DNA of 64,000 bases from MPNP01 sp965215545 (lineage in GTDB: Bacteria; Pseudomonadota; Alphaproteobacteria; Rhodobacterales; Rhodobacteraceae). Positions 35,010-44,229 of the stretch are shown here, piece by piece (within the stretch, counting starts at the first letter, position 1; every line of letters begins with the position of its first letter). The position numbers were made by a program, and so were the translations under genes. The stretch spans positions 434,001 to 498,000 of the forward strand of contig OZ244066.1 in assembly GCA_965215545.1 (NCBI GenBank), read 5' to 3'. The notes beneath the pieces were generated by a model, which saw only the letters and a list, made by a program, of their open reading frames with translations, was not told the origin of the DNA and made no database searches.

Positions 35010-35925
35010 TAAGGGATATCGACCACCTATCTGACCAAACCGGGGCATACGGGCGGGCCGGGTCAAGGACACGACTGCCACCGCGGCGAGCGAGGTTTTG
35101 CCACGCGGCCACGCGGGAATCCCTAATGCCAAGCCTCTCCTCGATAATATAGCCTGCCCGGCATTTGACAATCGGGTTGGCGGTCTCGACGGTTGTAATG
35201 ATGGAATCCAGATAGAGGGCGGCGTGTTCCTCCCAGATATCGAGAACATGACTCATCCCTCCGCAGAGCGTGGGCCGGCGCAGTGTATCCAGAAACGTCT
35301 GGCCAATTGTTGAGATTCGTGCAAACCCGGAGCGCTCACTGACCGATTGACCGGATTGGCGACTTCTATAGAGTTTGACAGATCGCCCGCGGACAGTGGG
35401 CGGATGCGCGATATTGTTCAGTCGGAAGGGCCCCATCTCCCGGTGGGAGGGACGATGCCGCCGGGGAATGCCTGCATCGCCTTTGGCCATTGCGGTGACC
35501 GCCATTGCGGTGACGGTTTTTTCATCAGGCCGCGATATCATCAAGGCATGGGGGATCCGATCCGTCAGTCCCCATCGCTGCATGGCCGACAGGTAGGCAA
35601 TGTGGCAGAACTGGTCAATCAAGCACACAGTGTCATCGGCTGGCGAATCCGGGATCGTCAGGACGCGGTAATGGCGCGGATAATCAGGATCGGGCCGAAT
35701 GATGTTTTCTTTTTCCAGAACGAAAGCACATTTCCGGAGCCCGAATGGTGAAGGAATCTCTCGTGCTGCGTCATGGTAGGCCCGGCGTATAAGTACAAAA
35801 AGTTTCCAGGCTGTCAGGACAGGTTCTCCCCTGTATTCCAACCTTTCGGCAACATCACTCGGAACGCCCCACAGGGAGCGTTGGGTAGTTTGAGGCACTG
35901 AAATCTCCACAGACCGTTCCACCAA
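34981..35925 (-). CDS. AbiEi-type antitoxin
   Basis: This is a predicted 314-residue protein directly upstream of and overlapping the AbiEii-like toxin. The stretch CLIDQFCHIAYLSAMQRWGL, then TDRIPHALMISRP, fits the AbiEi family, in which an N-terminal winged helix binds the promoter and the rest neutralises the toxin. The first 80 residues contain WKLFVLIRRAYHDAARE, consistent with the DNA-binding part. The start is uncertain: TTG 35925 or GTG 35922 are the first candidates and neither has a strong ribosome site. The order antitoxin then toxin is as in known AbiE operons. Confidence 0.7.
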   Translation of the reverse strand: MVERSVEISVPQTTQRSLWGVPSDVAERLEYRGEPVLTAWKLFVLIRRAYHDAAREIPSPFGLRKCAFVLEKENIIRPDPDYPRHYRVLTIPDSPADDTVCLIDQFCHIAYLSAMQRWGLTDRIPHALMISRPDEKTVTAMAVTAMAKGDAGIPRRHRPSHREMGPFRLNNIAHPPTVRGRSVKLYRSRQSGQSVSERSGFARISTIGQTFLDTLRRPTLCGGMSHVLDIWEEHAALYLDSIITTVETANPIVKCRAGYIIEERLGIRDSRVAAWQNLARRGGSRVLDPARPYAPVWSDRWSISLNVHEGPDSH

Positions 35926-35981
35926 GCCACATGCCTCTGAGTAAGAGTATACCCTCCCCTGCTACCCACCAGCCTCGCAGC

Positions 35982-36026
35982 CATGCATCCCCACCAATTG
36001 CCTAAGGCAATTGGTGGGGATGCATG
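35982..36026. repeat. Perfect 22-bp-arm palindrome
   Basis: Arms 35982-36003 and 36005-36026 are exact reverse complements around a single central A at 36004. The arms read CATGCATCCCC then ACCAATTGCCT. A transcript of either strand would form a near-loopless hairpin; DNA could form a cruciform. It lies three bases from a second perfect palindrome. Confidence 0.95.
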
Positions 36027-36028
36027 TG

Positions 36029-36065
36029 TATTAATGTATGCGTCCTGAGGACGCATACATTAATA
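36029..36065. repeat. Perfect 18-bp-arm palindrome
   Basis: Arms 36029-36046 and 36048-36065 are exact reverse complements around a central G at 36047. The left arm reads TATTAATGTATGCGTCCT. Its sequence is unrelated to the palindrome at 35982-36026. Confidence 0.95.
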
Positions 36066-36372
36066 ATTGGGTTTTGTCAAGCAGCCAACGGCAGTTTAAC
36101 TCAGGACCCACCAGGATCTGCTTACATCCCTGCCATCGGCCCGGGGACATCGTCGTGACACACCCAATGCGGTAGCGGGTGGAGGAGGACCACGGAGTGT
36201 ACCCTACACCGACGCGGGTGACCTCGGAGAGTCGGGGATAGACGCGGAACAGTACCTTGAAGAGGTCCTGCGTCTCCCTGAGACACAGGGTGAAGAACCT
36301 ATAGTGCAGATCCTTGTCGGCAGCAGTGTTGACACTGCTAAGACCGACCCAGCGCCTGTGCGACCGCCTCAT
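36031..36372 (-). CDS. Hypothetical small protein (doubtful)
   Basis: This is an open frame of 113 codons whose composition looks more protein-like than that of surrounding frames: YRFFTLCLRETQDLFKVLFR, then VYPRLSEVTRVGVGYTPWSS. It ends inside the palindrome at 36029-36065, and no clear ribosome site precedes the ATG at 36372. I recognise no family. It may be a remnant of a longer mobile-element gene; GC is lower than in core genes nearby. The remaining sequence up to 36558 shows nothing recognisable. Confidence 0.3.
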   Translation of the reverse strand: MRRSHRRWVGLSSVNTAADKDLHYRFFTLCLRETQDLFKVLFRVYPRLSEVTRVGVGYTPWSSSTRYRIGCVTTMSPGRWQGCKQILVGPELNCRWLLDKTQLLMYASSGRIH

Positions 36373-36712
36373 TCGTCATGGACCCATCGGGTATGGCAAA
36401 AGGTGTGGAATGAGGCATGATGTGGCTCGATTCGGGGATAGATGTCCAAAGTCTACCTACGGTCCGGACCGTCTGTCAATCCCTCCGAGCAGAATCTGCA
36501 TAGGCACCCGCCTGTGGCCCTGTGAGGCGACCCCGGTGTATGTGGGGGCTTGCCCTCCCCTGCCCGTAAGCGGTTTCTAGTGGATTTTTCAATACAGATA
36601 CTTGCACATATCCTTAAGCCTCCTGCGTCGCTGCATTCGTGGGATCACAGGGGGAAGTACTTGATACTCCATGGTCGCATGATCGCAACAAGAAATCTGG
36701 ATACCCGTCCGG

Positions 36713-37993
36713 TCAGGCGAAATGCTTGTTTTTGCGGGCCATGTCGCCGCCGAGCGTGGCCATGATCAGCACGGCTGTTCCCAGATCTTCTGGTGGGGGT
36801 CGTTTGCGTGCAACATCGCGCAGCACCTGGATTTCCAGCTCTGCAAAGAGCGTGTCAGCGGGCAATTCTGGAGTTTCCCGTCCCAACAACACCATGGCAT
36901 GCAGGCGCCAGGCGATGACGCCCTTGATCGCGATGGCCCGTTCCAGTCGTTCTGCGGTCTGCAGATTCAGAAACGCGGCCCTGCATCCTGATTTGAGAAT
37001 GCGGTGCCAGTCCTCAATGCGCCATCTCAAGCGGTAAGAGTGAAGGATCTTCCTGGCATCTGCCACATTCCTGACGGTCCGGGAGGTCAGCAACAGCCAT
37101 TCCAGAGGATCACTGCCATCCGCAGGTGTTGCGTTCTCCCGCAGATGAACGGCGGTCAAGGGCAGAGAGCGGGCGGTGGTGGATTTGGCATGTTCAGAAA
37201 TCGTTACCGTCTGCCACCCGAGTTCGCATGTGGCCAGCCGCGCCGCACGCAATGGCTTGCCTTTCTGTCTGTGCGCTGCCCGGCGGGCCGAACGTCGCAT
37301 GGCCTCGATTTCGATACGGGCTTGTGCAGGGGCACCGCACACGGTCTCGAACAGACGGGGACCGCCCTTGCCCAGCCTTCGGTCAGGCCTGGCACGCACG
37401 AGGATGTCAGGGTTTGACAGTTTCCGACAATGGTCGAACAGCTCGTGGCAATCGCCTTCCCGGTCGATCACCGCAAGACAGTGCACATCCGGAACGCGCT
37501 GCGCCGCCCTGGCACTGTCATCCACGCCGCGACTCCAGCGCTGGGTCCGGCGTTGTGCAGCGTTGCCAGCGGTCTCTTGCCCATCAAACTCCATGCGCAG
37601 GAGACCCAGCGGCATGCCGGTGTTGGCGACGGCCATGGTGCCGTGCAGTTGCAGCCCCCAAGTCCCTGCACTGCCCCTGTTCTTGCCAATCAGGCCCAGA
37701 CCCTCAGCGGCTCTGTGGGTGGCAAGGTTCAGATCCGTCCCGTCCTGAATCAGCACGACCGACGTCTGATCAGCGATCCGTTGGACAGTCCGCTCTGCAT
37801 GCGGATGCAGAATATTCTCGACCGTCAGTTCCGATGCCGCAGGCTGTTCAATCATCCGGCAGTATCCCGCGATGGCGGCCGGATCCCCACCCGCGACCGT
37901 CGCAAACGATGCACCGGGGGCAAGCGCCATCAATCCTGCACTCTTGACCAGTCTTTGACTCGATCGTTGATCGCCCAGCGCCGCCCTGCCCAT
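36713..37993 (-). pseudogene. IS4/Tn5-like transposase, C-terminal part of the interrupted gene
   Basis: This is the catalytic part of the outer element's transposase, cut off from its N-terminus by the inner insertion. It begins GRAALGDQRSSQRLVKSAG, which aligns with FGRAPLGDVRRVARLVTSA inside the inner transposase, so the true start is upstream across the insert. DDE residues are present in VLIQDGTDLNLATH, AVIDREGDCHELF and LRWRIEDWHRILKSGC (the YREK-like region with the catalytic Glu). The ATG at the junction was created by the insertion, so a truncated protein might be made, but it lacks DUF4338 and part of the Tn5-like N-terminal domain. Confidence 0.8.
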
Positions 37994-40590
37994 TAGTCAC
38001 AAGTGGCGTTGCAGCAAAGGGAATTTTGCGTGACTGGCTTGGTGACAAATCTGATCGCTATCGCGTCGATTTCATCATCTGAACTTCATCCTGACTCAAA
38101 GGCTTGACAAAGGAAACGCGTCGGTGCAATACCGGGATTGGCTCATCAATCCGCTCACGTCGTCAGGATCTGTCCTGTGTAGGCACCGATACCCATTCGC
38201 GCCACGTTGATGCAACCCGAGAATCTCCGGACATTGTGTCAGCTTTTGGAGAAGCAGACCTTTCCAAGCCGGTGGTCGGTGACGGCGGCGGTCTGTTCTG
38301 CCTTCAACTTTCTGGATTCGAAGGGCAGGCCGCGGCGTCAAAGCTGTCTGGCGGCGTTGACCGCCATGGAACGCCGCGGCGTCGTTTGCTTGCCGGAAGC
38401 CGGGGCACCCGTTGCGAATTTCACGCCAAAGGTGCTCACCCCGGTTGCGCCGGCGCGCGGCGTTCCTGACCGTGTCGACAAGATCACGGATCTCAGGGTC
38501 GCGCTTGTCGCGTCGACCGCCGAGCGCCTGGACTGGCGTTCGATGATGGCCTGTGAGCATCCGTTGGGTCGTGTGCGTGCTGCCGGGTGTCAATTGCGAT
38601 ATTTCATTCGGAGCGAGAGGCATGGTCTTTTGGGTGGCTTTCTGTTTGCCGCTTCGACACCGAAGCAGCAGGCCCGGGATGCCTGGATTGACTGGCACCC
38701 GCAGATGCGGGACGCCCGCTTGCATCTTGTGGTCGGCATGGCGCGCTTCTTGATTCGACCAGCGGTTCGGTGCCTGAACCTGGCTTCCAGGTCATTGGCT
38801 CTTGTTCGCAAGCGTGTTGTTCAGGACTATGCGGCCGAATACGGAACGGTGCCGGTTCTGTTGGAGAGTTATGTCTCGCCGGCGCATGATGGTGCGAGTT
38901 ATCGTGCGGCGGGCTGGGTCAGGGTTGGCGAGAGTTCGGGGCGCGATCGCCGCCGTCGTCGCGTGCCGGCGAAGGCCATTTATCTCTTGCCGTTGCAAAC
39001 CGATTGGCGCCAACGGTTGGGCAGTGGTCCGTTGCCGATCAACGCCTTTGAGGGTCTGGATGGCGATCATTGGGCGCAGCATGAGTTTGGCCGGGCGCCT
39101 CTTGGCGATGTGCGCCGTGTTGCGCGTCTTGTGACCTCTGCCGCTCAGATTGCCCGTGCCCCCTCGAAATCCTTTCTCACGGCAGCACGAGGAAACCAGG
39201 CCATGACCACCGGTTTTTATCGCCTGATTGAACATCCCGATGAGGATGCGATCAATTCCAGAACGATTCTGGCTGCGCATCGGCAACGGGTCCGGGAACG
39301 AATCCAGGGGCAGGAGACGGTTCTCCTCATTCAGGATGGGTCTGATCTGAATTATTCGACGCATCGGGCTTGCACCGATATGGGGAAGGTTGCAAGGACC
39401 AGAAACTCGGAGGGGACACGGGGTCTGCACGCCCATTCGACCTATGTGGTCACACAAGGCGGTTTGCCCTTGGGGGTGGCGGCGATTGCGTTTGATCGGT
39501 CGGCGATCGCCACAACCGCGGAAGAGAAGGCCCGAAGACAAAAGAAAAAGCCGGATCGCTGGATACGCGGGCTCCGGGACAGTGCGGACCTGGTGCACGG
39601 ATTGACGGCGGTGCGGAGTGTTGCGGTTATGGATCGCGAGGGCGATGACTTCGCCATCTTGCATGCGCACCGTCATCTCGAGAGCGATCTTCACATCCTC
39701 GTCCGCGTTCGGCAGGATCGTCGGCTCGGTCGCCAGACGCTGTTTGCGAGCTTGCAGCAGCGTCCGTCGCAAGCTTCCATGATGGTCACCGTTCCCCGTT
39801 TGTCGGCGCGGGCGGCAGGAAAGGGGCAAAAGGAAAAACCGGGGCGCATCGCTCGAGAGGCACCGTGCAACCTGCGATGGCGATCGCTCACCCTGCCGGT
39901 TCCGCAAGGTCGGGAAGCCGAGTTTGGCGAGACCCCTCTGCCACTTTGGGTGGTTCACCTCGAAGAGGAAACCGCGCCCGACGATGGTTCGGACAGGCTG
40001 GAGTGGGTCCTGTATACCAGTCTGCCGATTGACACCCCGGTCGCCGCAACAGAAGTCATAGACCTGTATCGTCGGCGTTGGAAAATCGAGGAGTGGCACA
40101 GAATCTGGAAGACCGGATGTCAGGCCGAGTCGCTCGCGCATGTCACATGCTTGCGGCAAGAACGGGCCCTCGCTATCCGTGCCGTTGTCGCCTGGCGTCT
40201 CGCCGCCTTGACCACACTCGGGCGCGAAACGCCTGGTCTTGCACCATCGGTGGTGTTCTCAAGGGCGGAAATGGCTGTTATCAATGACTTTGCCACAGAT
40301 CGCAAAAGCCCTCGACCGACGACGCTGGGTGCAACCGTCAATGTCCTTGCGCAGATGGGAGGGTATCTCGATCGGCGGCAGGATCCCGCACCCGGCGTAC
40401 AGGTCTTTTGGGAAGGTTACAGTTACCTTGCCGGGATGGCGGAAGTCCTGGAACGCGCCAGGCGCCTCGGACAAAAGGCGGATGCAGTTCAGTATCTCAA
40501 GCCCGAATAGGCAATTTTGCAACAGATTTTTCGACCTCCTTTGACTTCAGATTGCCCTTTGTTGCAACAGTATATGTGACTAATGGGCAG
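37988..40590 (+). mobile_element. Inner DUF4338/IS4-like insertion element, apparently intact
   Basis: Both ends carry CTGCCCATTAGTCACA-type inverted repeats: forward near 37989-38003 and reverse complement near 40575-40590, followed inward by TTGCAGCAAAGGG on one side and its near-complement CCCTTTGTTGCAA on the other. The single gene spans most of the length. GGGCAGGGC is found at both junctions and is a candidate 9-bp target duplication, the size typical of Tn5-like elements, although its overlap with the repeat tip leaves the exact boundary ambiguous. Confidence 0.8.
38210..40510 (+). CDS. Transposase with N-terminal DUF4338 (DruA-like) and Tn5-like DDE domain
   Basis: This 766-residue transposase of the inner element has three regions. 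Residues about 1-75 are a small helical module. Residues about 90-260 are a DUF4338 domain (MMACEHPLGRVRAAGCQLRY, ARDAWIDWHPQMRDARLHL, GMARFLIRPAVRCLNLAS, YVSPAHDGASYRAAGWVRVG), the family that includes DruA of Druantia defence systems. The rest is an IS4/Tn5-like transposase with HEFGRAPLGDVRRVARLV, then DDE residues in LLIQDGSDLNYSTH, AVMDREGDDFAIL and YRRRWKIEEWHRIWKTGC. No frameshift is seen, so it is probably active. ATG 38210 is preferred over a TTG just before it. Confidence 0.87.
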   Translation: MQPENLRTLCQLLEKQTFPSRWSVTAAVCSAFNFLDSKGRPRRQSCLAALTAMERRGVVCLPEAGAPVANFTPKVLTPVAPARGVPDRVDKITDLRVALVASTAERLDWRSMMACEHPLGRVRAAGCQLRYFIRSERHGLLGGFLFAASTPKQQARDAWIDWHPQMRDARLHLVVGMARFLIRPAVRCLNLASRSLALVRKRVVQDYAAEYGTVPVLLESYVSPAHDGASYRAAGWVRVGESSGRDRRRRRVPAKAIYLLPLQTDWRQRLGSGPLPINAFEGLDGDHWAQHEFGRAPLGDVRRVARLVTSAAQIARAPSKSFLTAARGNQAMTTGFYRLIEHPDEDAINSRTILAAHRQRVRERIQGQETVLLIQDGSDLNYSTHRACTDMGKVARTRNSEGTRGLHAHSTYVVTQGGLPLGVAAIAFDRSAIATTAEEKARRQKKKPDRWIRGLRDSADLVHGLTAVRSVAVMDREGDDFAILHAHRHLESDLHILVRVRQDRRLGRQTLFASLQQRPSQASMMVTVPRLSARAAGKGQKEKPGRIAREAPCNLRWRSLTLPVPQGREAEFGETPLPLWVVHLEEETAPDDGSDRLEWVLYTSLPIDTPVAATEVIDLYRRRWKIEEWHRIWKTGCQAESLAHVTCLRQERALAIRAVVAWRLAALTTLGRETPGLAPSVVFSRAEMAVINDFATDRKSPRPTTLGATVNVLAQMGGYLDRRQDPAPGVQVFWEGYSYLAGMAEVLERARRLGQKADAVQYLKPE

Positions 40591-41532
40591 CCCTGCCCCA
40601 CCCAATTCATGGTCTGCCCACTCCGTCCGGCTCAGACCCTCTGCACACTTCAGGGGAACCACCATCTCGGGCGCAATGCCCCAACCCGCGCCTCCAGTCA
40701 GAGCAGCGAGGCCGACACCAGATCTCGCGCTTTGGCACCGACGCATCCGACATCGAGCAACGCCCCCGACCTGCCGTCAGACCCACCCGGGTCCAGCCCG
40801 CCGCATGCAACGAAACCCCGGTATGGTGCGGAGGCTCGACAAAGGTCGCGGCCAGCACCGGACGAGAGCCATAATGCCTGTCAGAATCATCGCCGAGTCG
40901 ATGCAGAGTGTGACGCACTGCCCAAGAGGCCAGATTCCGGCAATGGACATCCGGACGAATCAGAAAACGACTGAGATTGACAATCCGGTGACGCGACCGA
41001 TGCGCCCGGTCCCAGCCAATCCACGCATTACGATCCCTGAGATCATAAGCCGATGCCGAAAATCCCAGACCGCCCAGCCAGCCATGCCGAGAACCAATCA
41101 GATAACGACGCTGTGCACCCGCATGCAATACACACCCCCTCGGATGCTCGCGTGCCATCAGCTCGTTCCAGATCCGCCGCTGCGAATCGTCGCTGACCAG
41201 ACACACATGCAACCCTTCGATCCGATCAACCCGATCCGGCACACCAAACGGCAAGGCCACCGCCGCGTCGAGACCCCCGGATGCCCTCGCGACCCCCGCT
41301 TGACAGGCCGGGTCGGCAACGTCACATGACCCGATGCCTCAAGAGCAACCAAAACCGCATCACAGCTGCTCGTGCGCGGCAATCCAAATGGATCGTTCAA
41401 CGCAAATTGCTCACAAGCCGCAAGCACCACCTGACGACGGCTGGTCCATTGCCCGGACTCCAACAACCGCTTCAGCCAGGACAAATTCCCAGACTCACAT
41501 AATGTTGCGCGGATTGATCTCGGAGCTTCCAT
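40591..41532 (-). pseudogene. DUF4338-containing N-terminal part of the interrupted transposase
   Basis: This is the upstream half of the outer transposase. It begins at 41532 with LCESGNLSWLKRLLESGQW, parallel to LCQLLEKQTF in the inner protein, and continues in a second frame with LMAREHPRGCVLHAGAQRRY, RNAWIGWDRAHRSRHRIVNL and SRFLIRPDVHCRNLASW. A third frame carries GIAPEMVVPLKCAEGLSRTE, WADHELGGAGLPI, up to the junction with the inner element. At least two frameshifts (near 41250 and near 40680) separate these pieces, so the gene was already decaying or decayed after the insertion. Confidence 0.75.
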
Positions 41533-41596
41533 GCACCGGAATGCATAAACTCCAACTGACTATGTCAGGAGAATATTTGTGTGTAATGGGCAGGGT

Positions 41597-41951
41597 GGGG
41601 TGGTGGGAGCGCGTCTTCACCCCATGGTGATCCTTGGGCCGCCCCGGTCAGCTGGGGATCGCGGCTCTGCTCGTGTCATGTTGCCGAAATTGTCCCGTCT
41701 GATGAGGACTCCCTTGCGGATGGGAAACTGCCTCAGTGCCTTGCAACCACGGAAGCCAACATCGGCGGTAAGCATCCATCTGCTGGTTATCAGTCTATAG
41801 ACTTGTTTATTTTGTTCATCTCTATCGCGCATCAATTTGAGTCAAGAAATCGCGACTGGGATGCTCCGAAGCCGGGATGTTCCATGTTGAATGTGCCGGG
41901 GGTATACAGAATCGGTGCGGGGGAGAGGGAATCGATGGAGAGCACAGAACA
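41597..41951. other. Region between the nested element and ecm
   Basis: It should include the ecm promoter and leader. A minus-strand frame at 41617-41835 (LTADVGFRGCKALRQFPIRK) looks partly protein-like, but I cannot link it to a family. No riboswitch fold was recognised by eye. Confidence 0.4.
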
Positions 41952-43961
41952 GTGAGTGGTGACAAGCCGGATCGACCGTGGATCTTCCGGACCTATGCAG
42001 GTCATTCCACGGCGAAGGCCTCGAATGAATTGTTCAAGACCAACCTGGCCAGGGGTCAGGTCGGATTGTCGATTGCTTTCGATCTGCCGACCCAGACCGG
42101 CTACGACAGCGATCATCCCCTGGCCAGGGGTGAGGTTGGCAAGGTGGGTGTGCCGATCTGCCACCTCGGCGACATGCGCACGCTCTTCGAGGGAATTCCC
42201 CTTGATCAGATGAACACATCCATGACGATCAACGCCACGGCCCCGTGGCTCCTGGCATTGTATGTCACCCTGGCCGAAGAACGGGGGGTGGACCCGGGAT
42301 CCCTGCGGGGGACGGTGCAGAATGATCTGATCAAGGAGTATCTCAGCCGTGGGACGTATATCTTTGATCCCCAGCACTCCATCGAACTCATTGCCGATGT
42401 GGTGGAGTACTGCCACGAGACGGTCCCGAACTGGAATCCGGTCAACATCTGCTCCTATCACCTGCAGGAGGCGGGGGCGACACCGGAACAGGAAATCGCC
42501 TATGCACTGGCCACAGCCATGGCTGTGCTTGATTGCATTCGGGAGCGGGTGCCGGGTGATGATGTGCCCCGCATCGTTGGCCAGACATCGTTTTTTGTCA
42601 ATGCCGGCATCAGGTTCATTCGGGAAATGTGCAAGATGCGGGCCTTCACAGTCATGTGGGACCAGCTCTGCCTTGAGCGCTACGGGGTTGGTGATCCAAA
42701 GTTGCGGCGCTTCCGCTACGGTGTCCAGGTCAACAGTCTGGGCCTGACGGAGCAGCAGCCGGAGAACAATGCCATCCGGATCCTGCTGGAAATGCTGGCT
42801 GTCACCCTGGCCAAGGATGCCCGGGCCCGCGCCGTGCAGTTGCCGGCCTGGAACGAGGCCCTGGGGCTGCCGCGACCCTGGGATCAGCAGTGGTCCCTGC
42901 GCATGCAGCAGATCCTGGCCTATGAGACCGACCTCCTTGAGTATGATGATCTCTTTACCGGCAATGTCGTCATCGAAGGGGAGGTCCGCAGCCTCATGGC
43001 CGCAGCGGGGGAAGAGTTGGCCCGCGTCGAGGAACTCGGCGGCGCCATTGAAGCCATTGAATACATGAAGCGGCGGCTGGTCGAGAGCAACGCTGAGCGC
43101 CTGCGCAAGATCGAAAGCGGTGCGACAACCATCGTGGGTGTCAATCGCTATGCCGAGAGCCACCCCTCACCCCTGCTTGATGACGAACTCCCGGCCATGG
43201 CCATTGATGAGGAAGCGGAGCGTGACCAGGTGGAGAGTCTGGAAGCATGGCGACAGAGCCGCGATCCCGTTGCCGTCGAAGACGCCCTGTCTGCCCTTCG
43301 GGAGGCGGCCGGGAGCGGCACGAACATCATGCCGGCGTCAATCCGGGCGGCGCGGGCCGGTGTGACGACCGGTGAGTGGGCCGATACGCTGCGCAGCGTC
43401 TTTGGTGAATATCGCTCCCCCACGGGGGTGAGTGCGCGGCCGTCCAACCAGACCGAGGGACTCGATGAACTGCGTGAGGATGTCGACACGGTCTCGAGAT
43501 CACTTGGCACGCGGATGAAACTCCTGGTCGGCAAGCCGGGATTGGATGGACACTCCAATGGCGCCGAACAGATCGTGTGTCGGGCCCGGGATTGTGGCAT
43601 GCAGATCTGTTATGCCGGCATCCGACATACGCCCGAAGACATCGTCAAGGTCGCCATGGCCGAGGATGTGCATGTCATCGGCCTGTCGATCCTGTCGGGC
43701 TCCCATCTGCCACTCGTCCTGTCCGTCCTCGATCTGATGCGACAGAATGACATCGACCATATTCCACTGGTTGTCGGCGGCATCATCCCGGATGCCGATC
43801 GTGAGACACTTCTTGCCAGTGGTGTGGCCCGTATCTTCACACCAAGGGACTACGAATTGAACATGATCATGGCCGAGATCATCGATCTGGTGAGGGATCG
43901 GGAACAGAGGGGTTCGCAAAACACCAGAGACCGACGGGAACCTTCGCTTGTCCAGTCATGA
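41952..43961 (+). CDS. ecm: Ethylmalonyl-CoA mutase (B12-dependent)
   Basis: This coenzyme-B12-dependent mutase converts (2R)-ethylmalonyl-CoA to methylsuccinyl-CoA in the ethylmalonyl-CoA pathway. The 669-residue protein has the substrate-binding TIM barrel (RPWIFRTYAGHSTAKASN, LSIAFDLPTQTGYDSDHPLA, NTSMTINATAPWLLALY) and a C-terminal cobalamin domain beginning MKLLVGKPGLDGHSNGAEQ near residue 525, whose DGHSNG holds the B12-ligating histidine. The GLDGHSNGAEQI form separates it from methylmalonyl-CoA mutases, which read DGHDRGAKVI. No ATG fits: the GTG at 41952 with GGAGAG ten bases before is preferred, while an ATG at 41877 would add a non-family extension. Ccr for the preceding step is at 11913-13250. 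Confidence 0.92.
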   Translation: MSGDKPDRPWIFRTYAGHSTAKASNELFKTNLARGQVGLSIAFDLPTQTGYDSDHPLARGEVGKVGVPICHLGDMRTLFEGIPLDQMNTSMTINATAPWLLALYVTLAEERGVDPGSLRGTVQNDLIKEYLSRGTYIFDPQHSIELIADVVEYCHETVPNWNPVNICSYHLQEAGATPEQEIAYALATAMAVLDCIRERVPGDDVPRIVGQTSFFVNAGIRFIREMCKMRAFTVMWDQLCLERYGVGDPKLRRFRYGVQVNSLGLTEQQPENNAIRILLEMLAVTLAKDARARAVQLPAWNEALGLPRPWDQQWSLRMQQILAYETDLLEYDDLFTGNVVIEGEVRSLMAAAGEELARVEELGGAIEAIEYMKRRLVESNAERLRKIESGATTIVGVNRYAESHPSPLLDDELPAMAIDEEAERDQVESLEAWRQSRDPVAVEDALSALREAAGSGTNIMPASIRAARAGVTTGEWADTLRSVFGEYRSPTGVSARPSNQTEGLDELREDVDTVSRSLGTRMKLLVGKPGLDGHSNGAEQIVCRARDCGMQICYAGIRHTPEDIVKVAMAEDVHVIGLSILSGSHLPLVLSVLDLMRQNDIDHIPLVVGGIIPDADRETLLASGVARIFTPRDYELNMIMAEIIDLVRDREQRGSQNTRDRREPSLVQS

Positions 43962-44229
43962 TGGGGCCCTGTATGGCACCACCCTGCACTTGCGATGCCA
44001 TCATCATGTGGTCCGATCCCGCCTTTGCCGACCATGGGTCCCCTTGCAGCCGCCCGGCATGCTGTTGCCGCTGAAACCCTGCCAACCCAGTCCGATGCCA
44101 GGGCTGTCTCCATGATGACCGTGAGCCCGGCCATATGGCCCGGTCTGCCATCCGGCTGCGCCACTGGCCATCCGTCCACCGGGTCTGATGCATCCATCAC
44201 AATCCGCTTCCAAAGCCGCGAGTTCTGCC
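43962..44229. other. Intergenic region, no gene seen
   Basis: This is a 268-base gap between ecm and the SbmA/BacA-like gene. Only short open frames without family-like sequence are present. Confidence 0.4.

Larger units (their letters stand above)
36559..41596 (-). mobile_element. Outer DUF4338/IS4-like element, degenerate and interrupted
   Basis: This is the host element of a nested pair. Its right end near 41580-41596 reads CTGCCCATTACACACAAA on the minus strand, close to the ends of the inner element. A weaker CTGCCCGTAAG at about 36560-36570 may be its other end. Its transposase reads from 41532 down to 36713 on the minus strand, interrupted by the inner element at 37988-40590. Without the insert it would be about 2.4 kb. 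The left boundary is uncertain. Confidence 0.6.

Noticed and set aside
38792..40159. Long open frame antisense to the inner element's transposase
   Set aside because: The plus-strand protein has all DDE motifs; the reverse frame has none.
41832..43163. Long open frame antisense to ethylmalonyl-CoA mutase
   Set aside because: The plus strand carries a complete B12 mutase with catalytic domains, so the reverse frame is a shadow.
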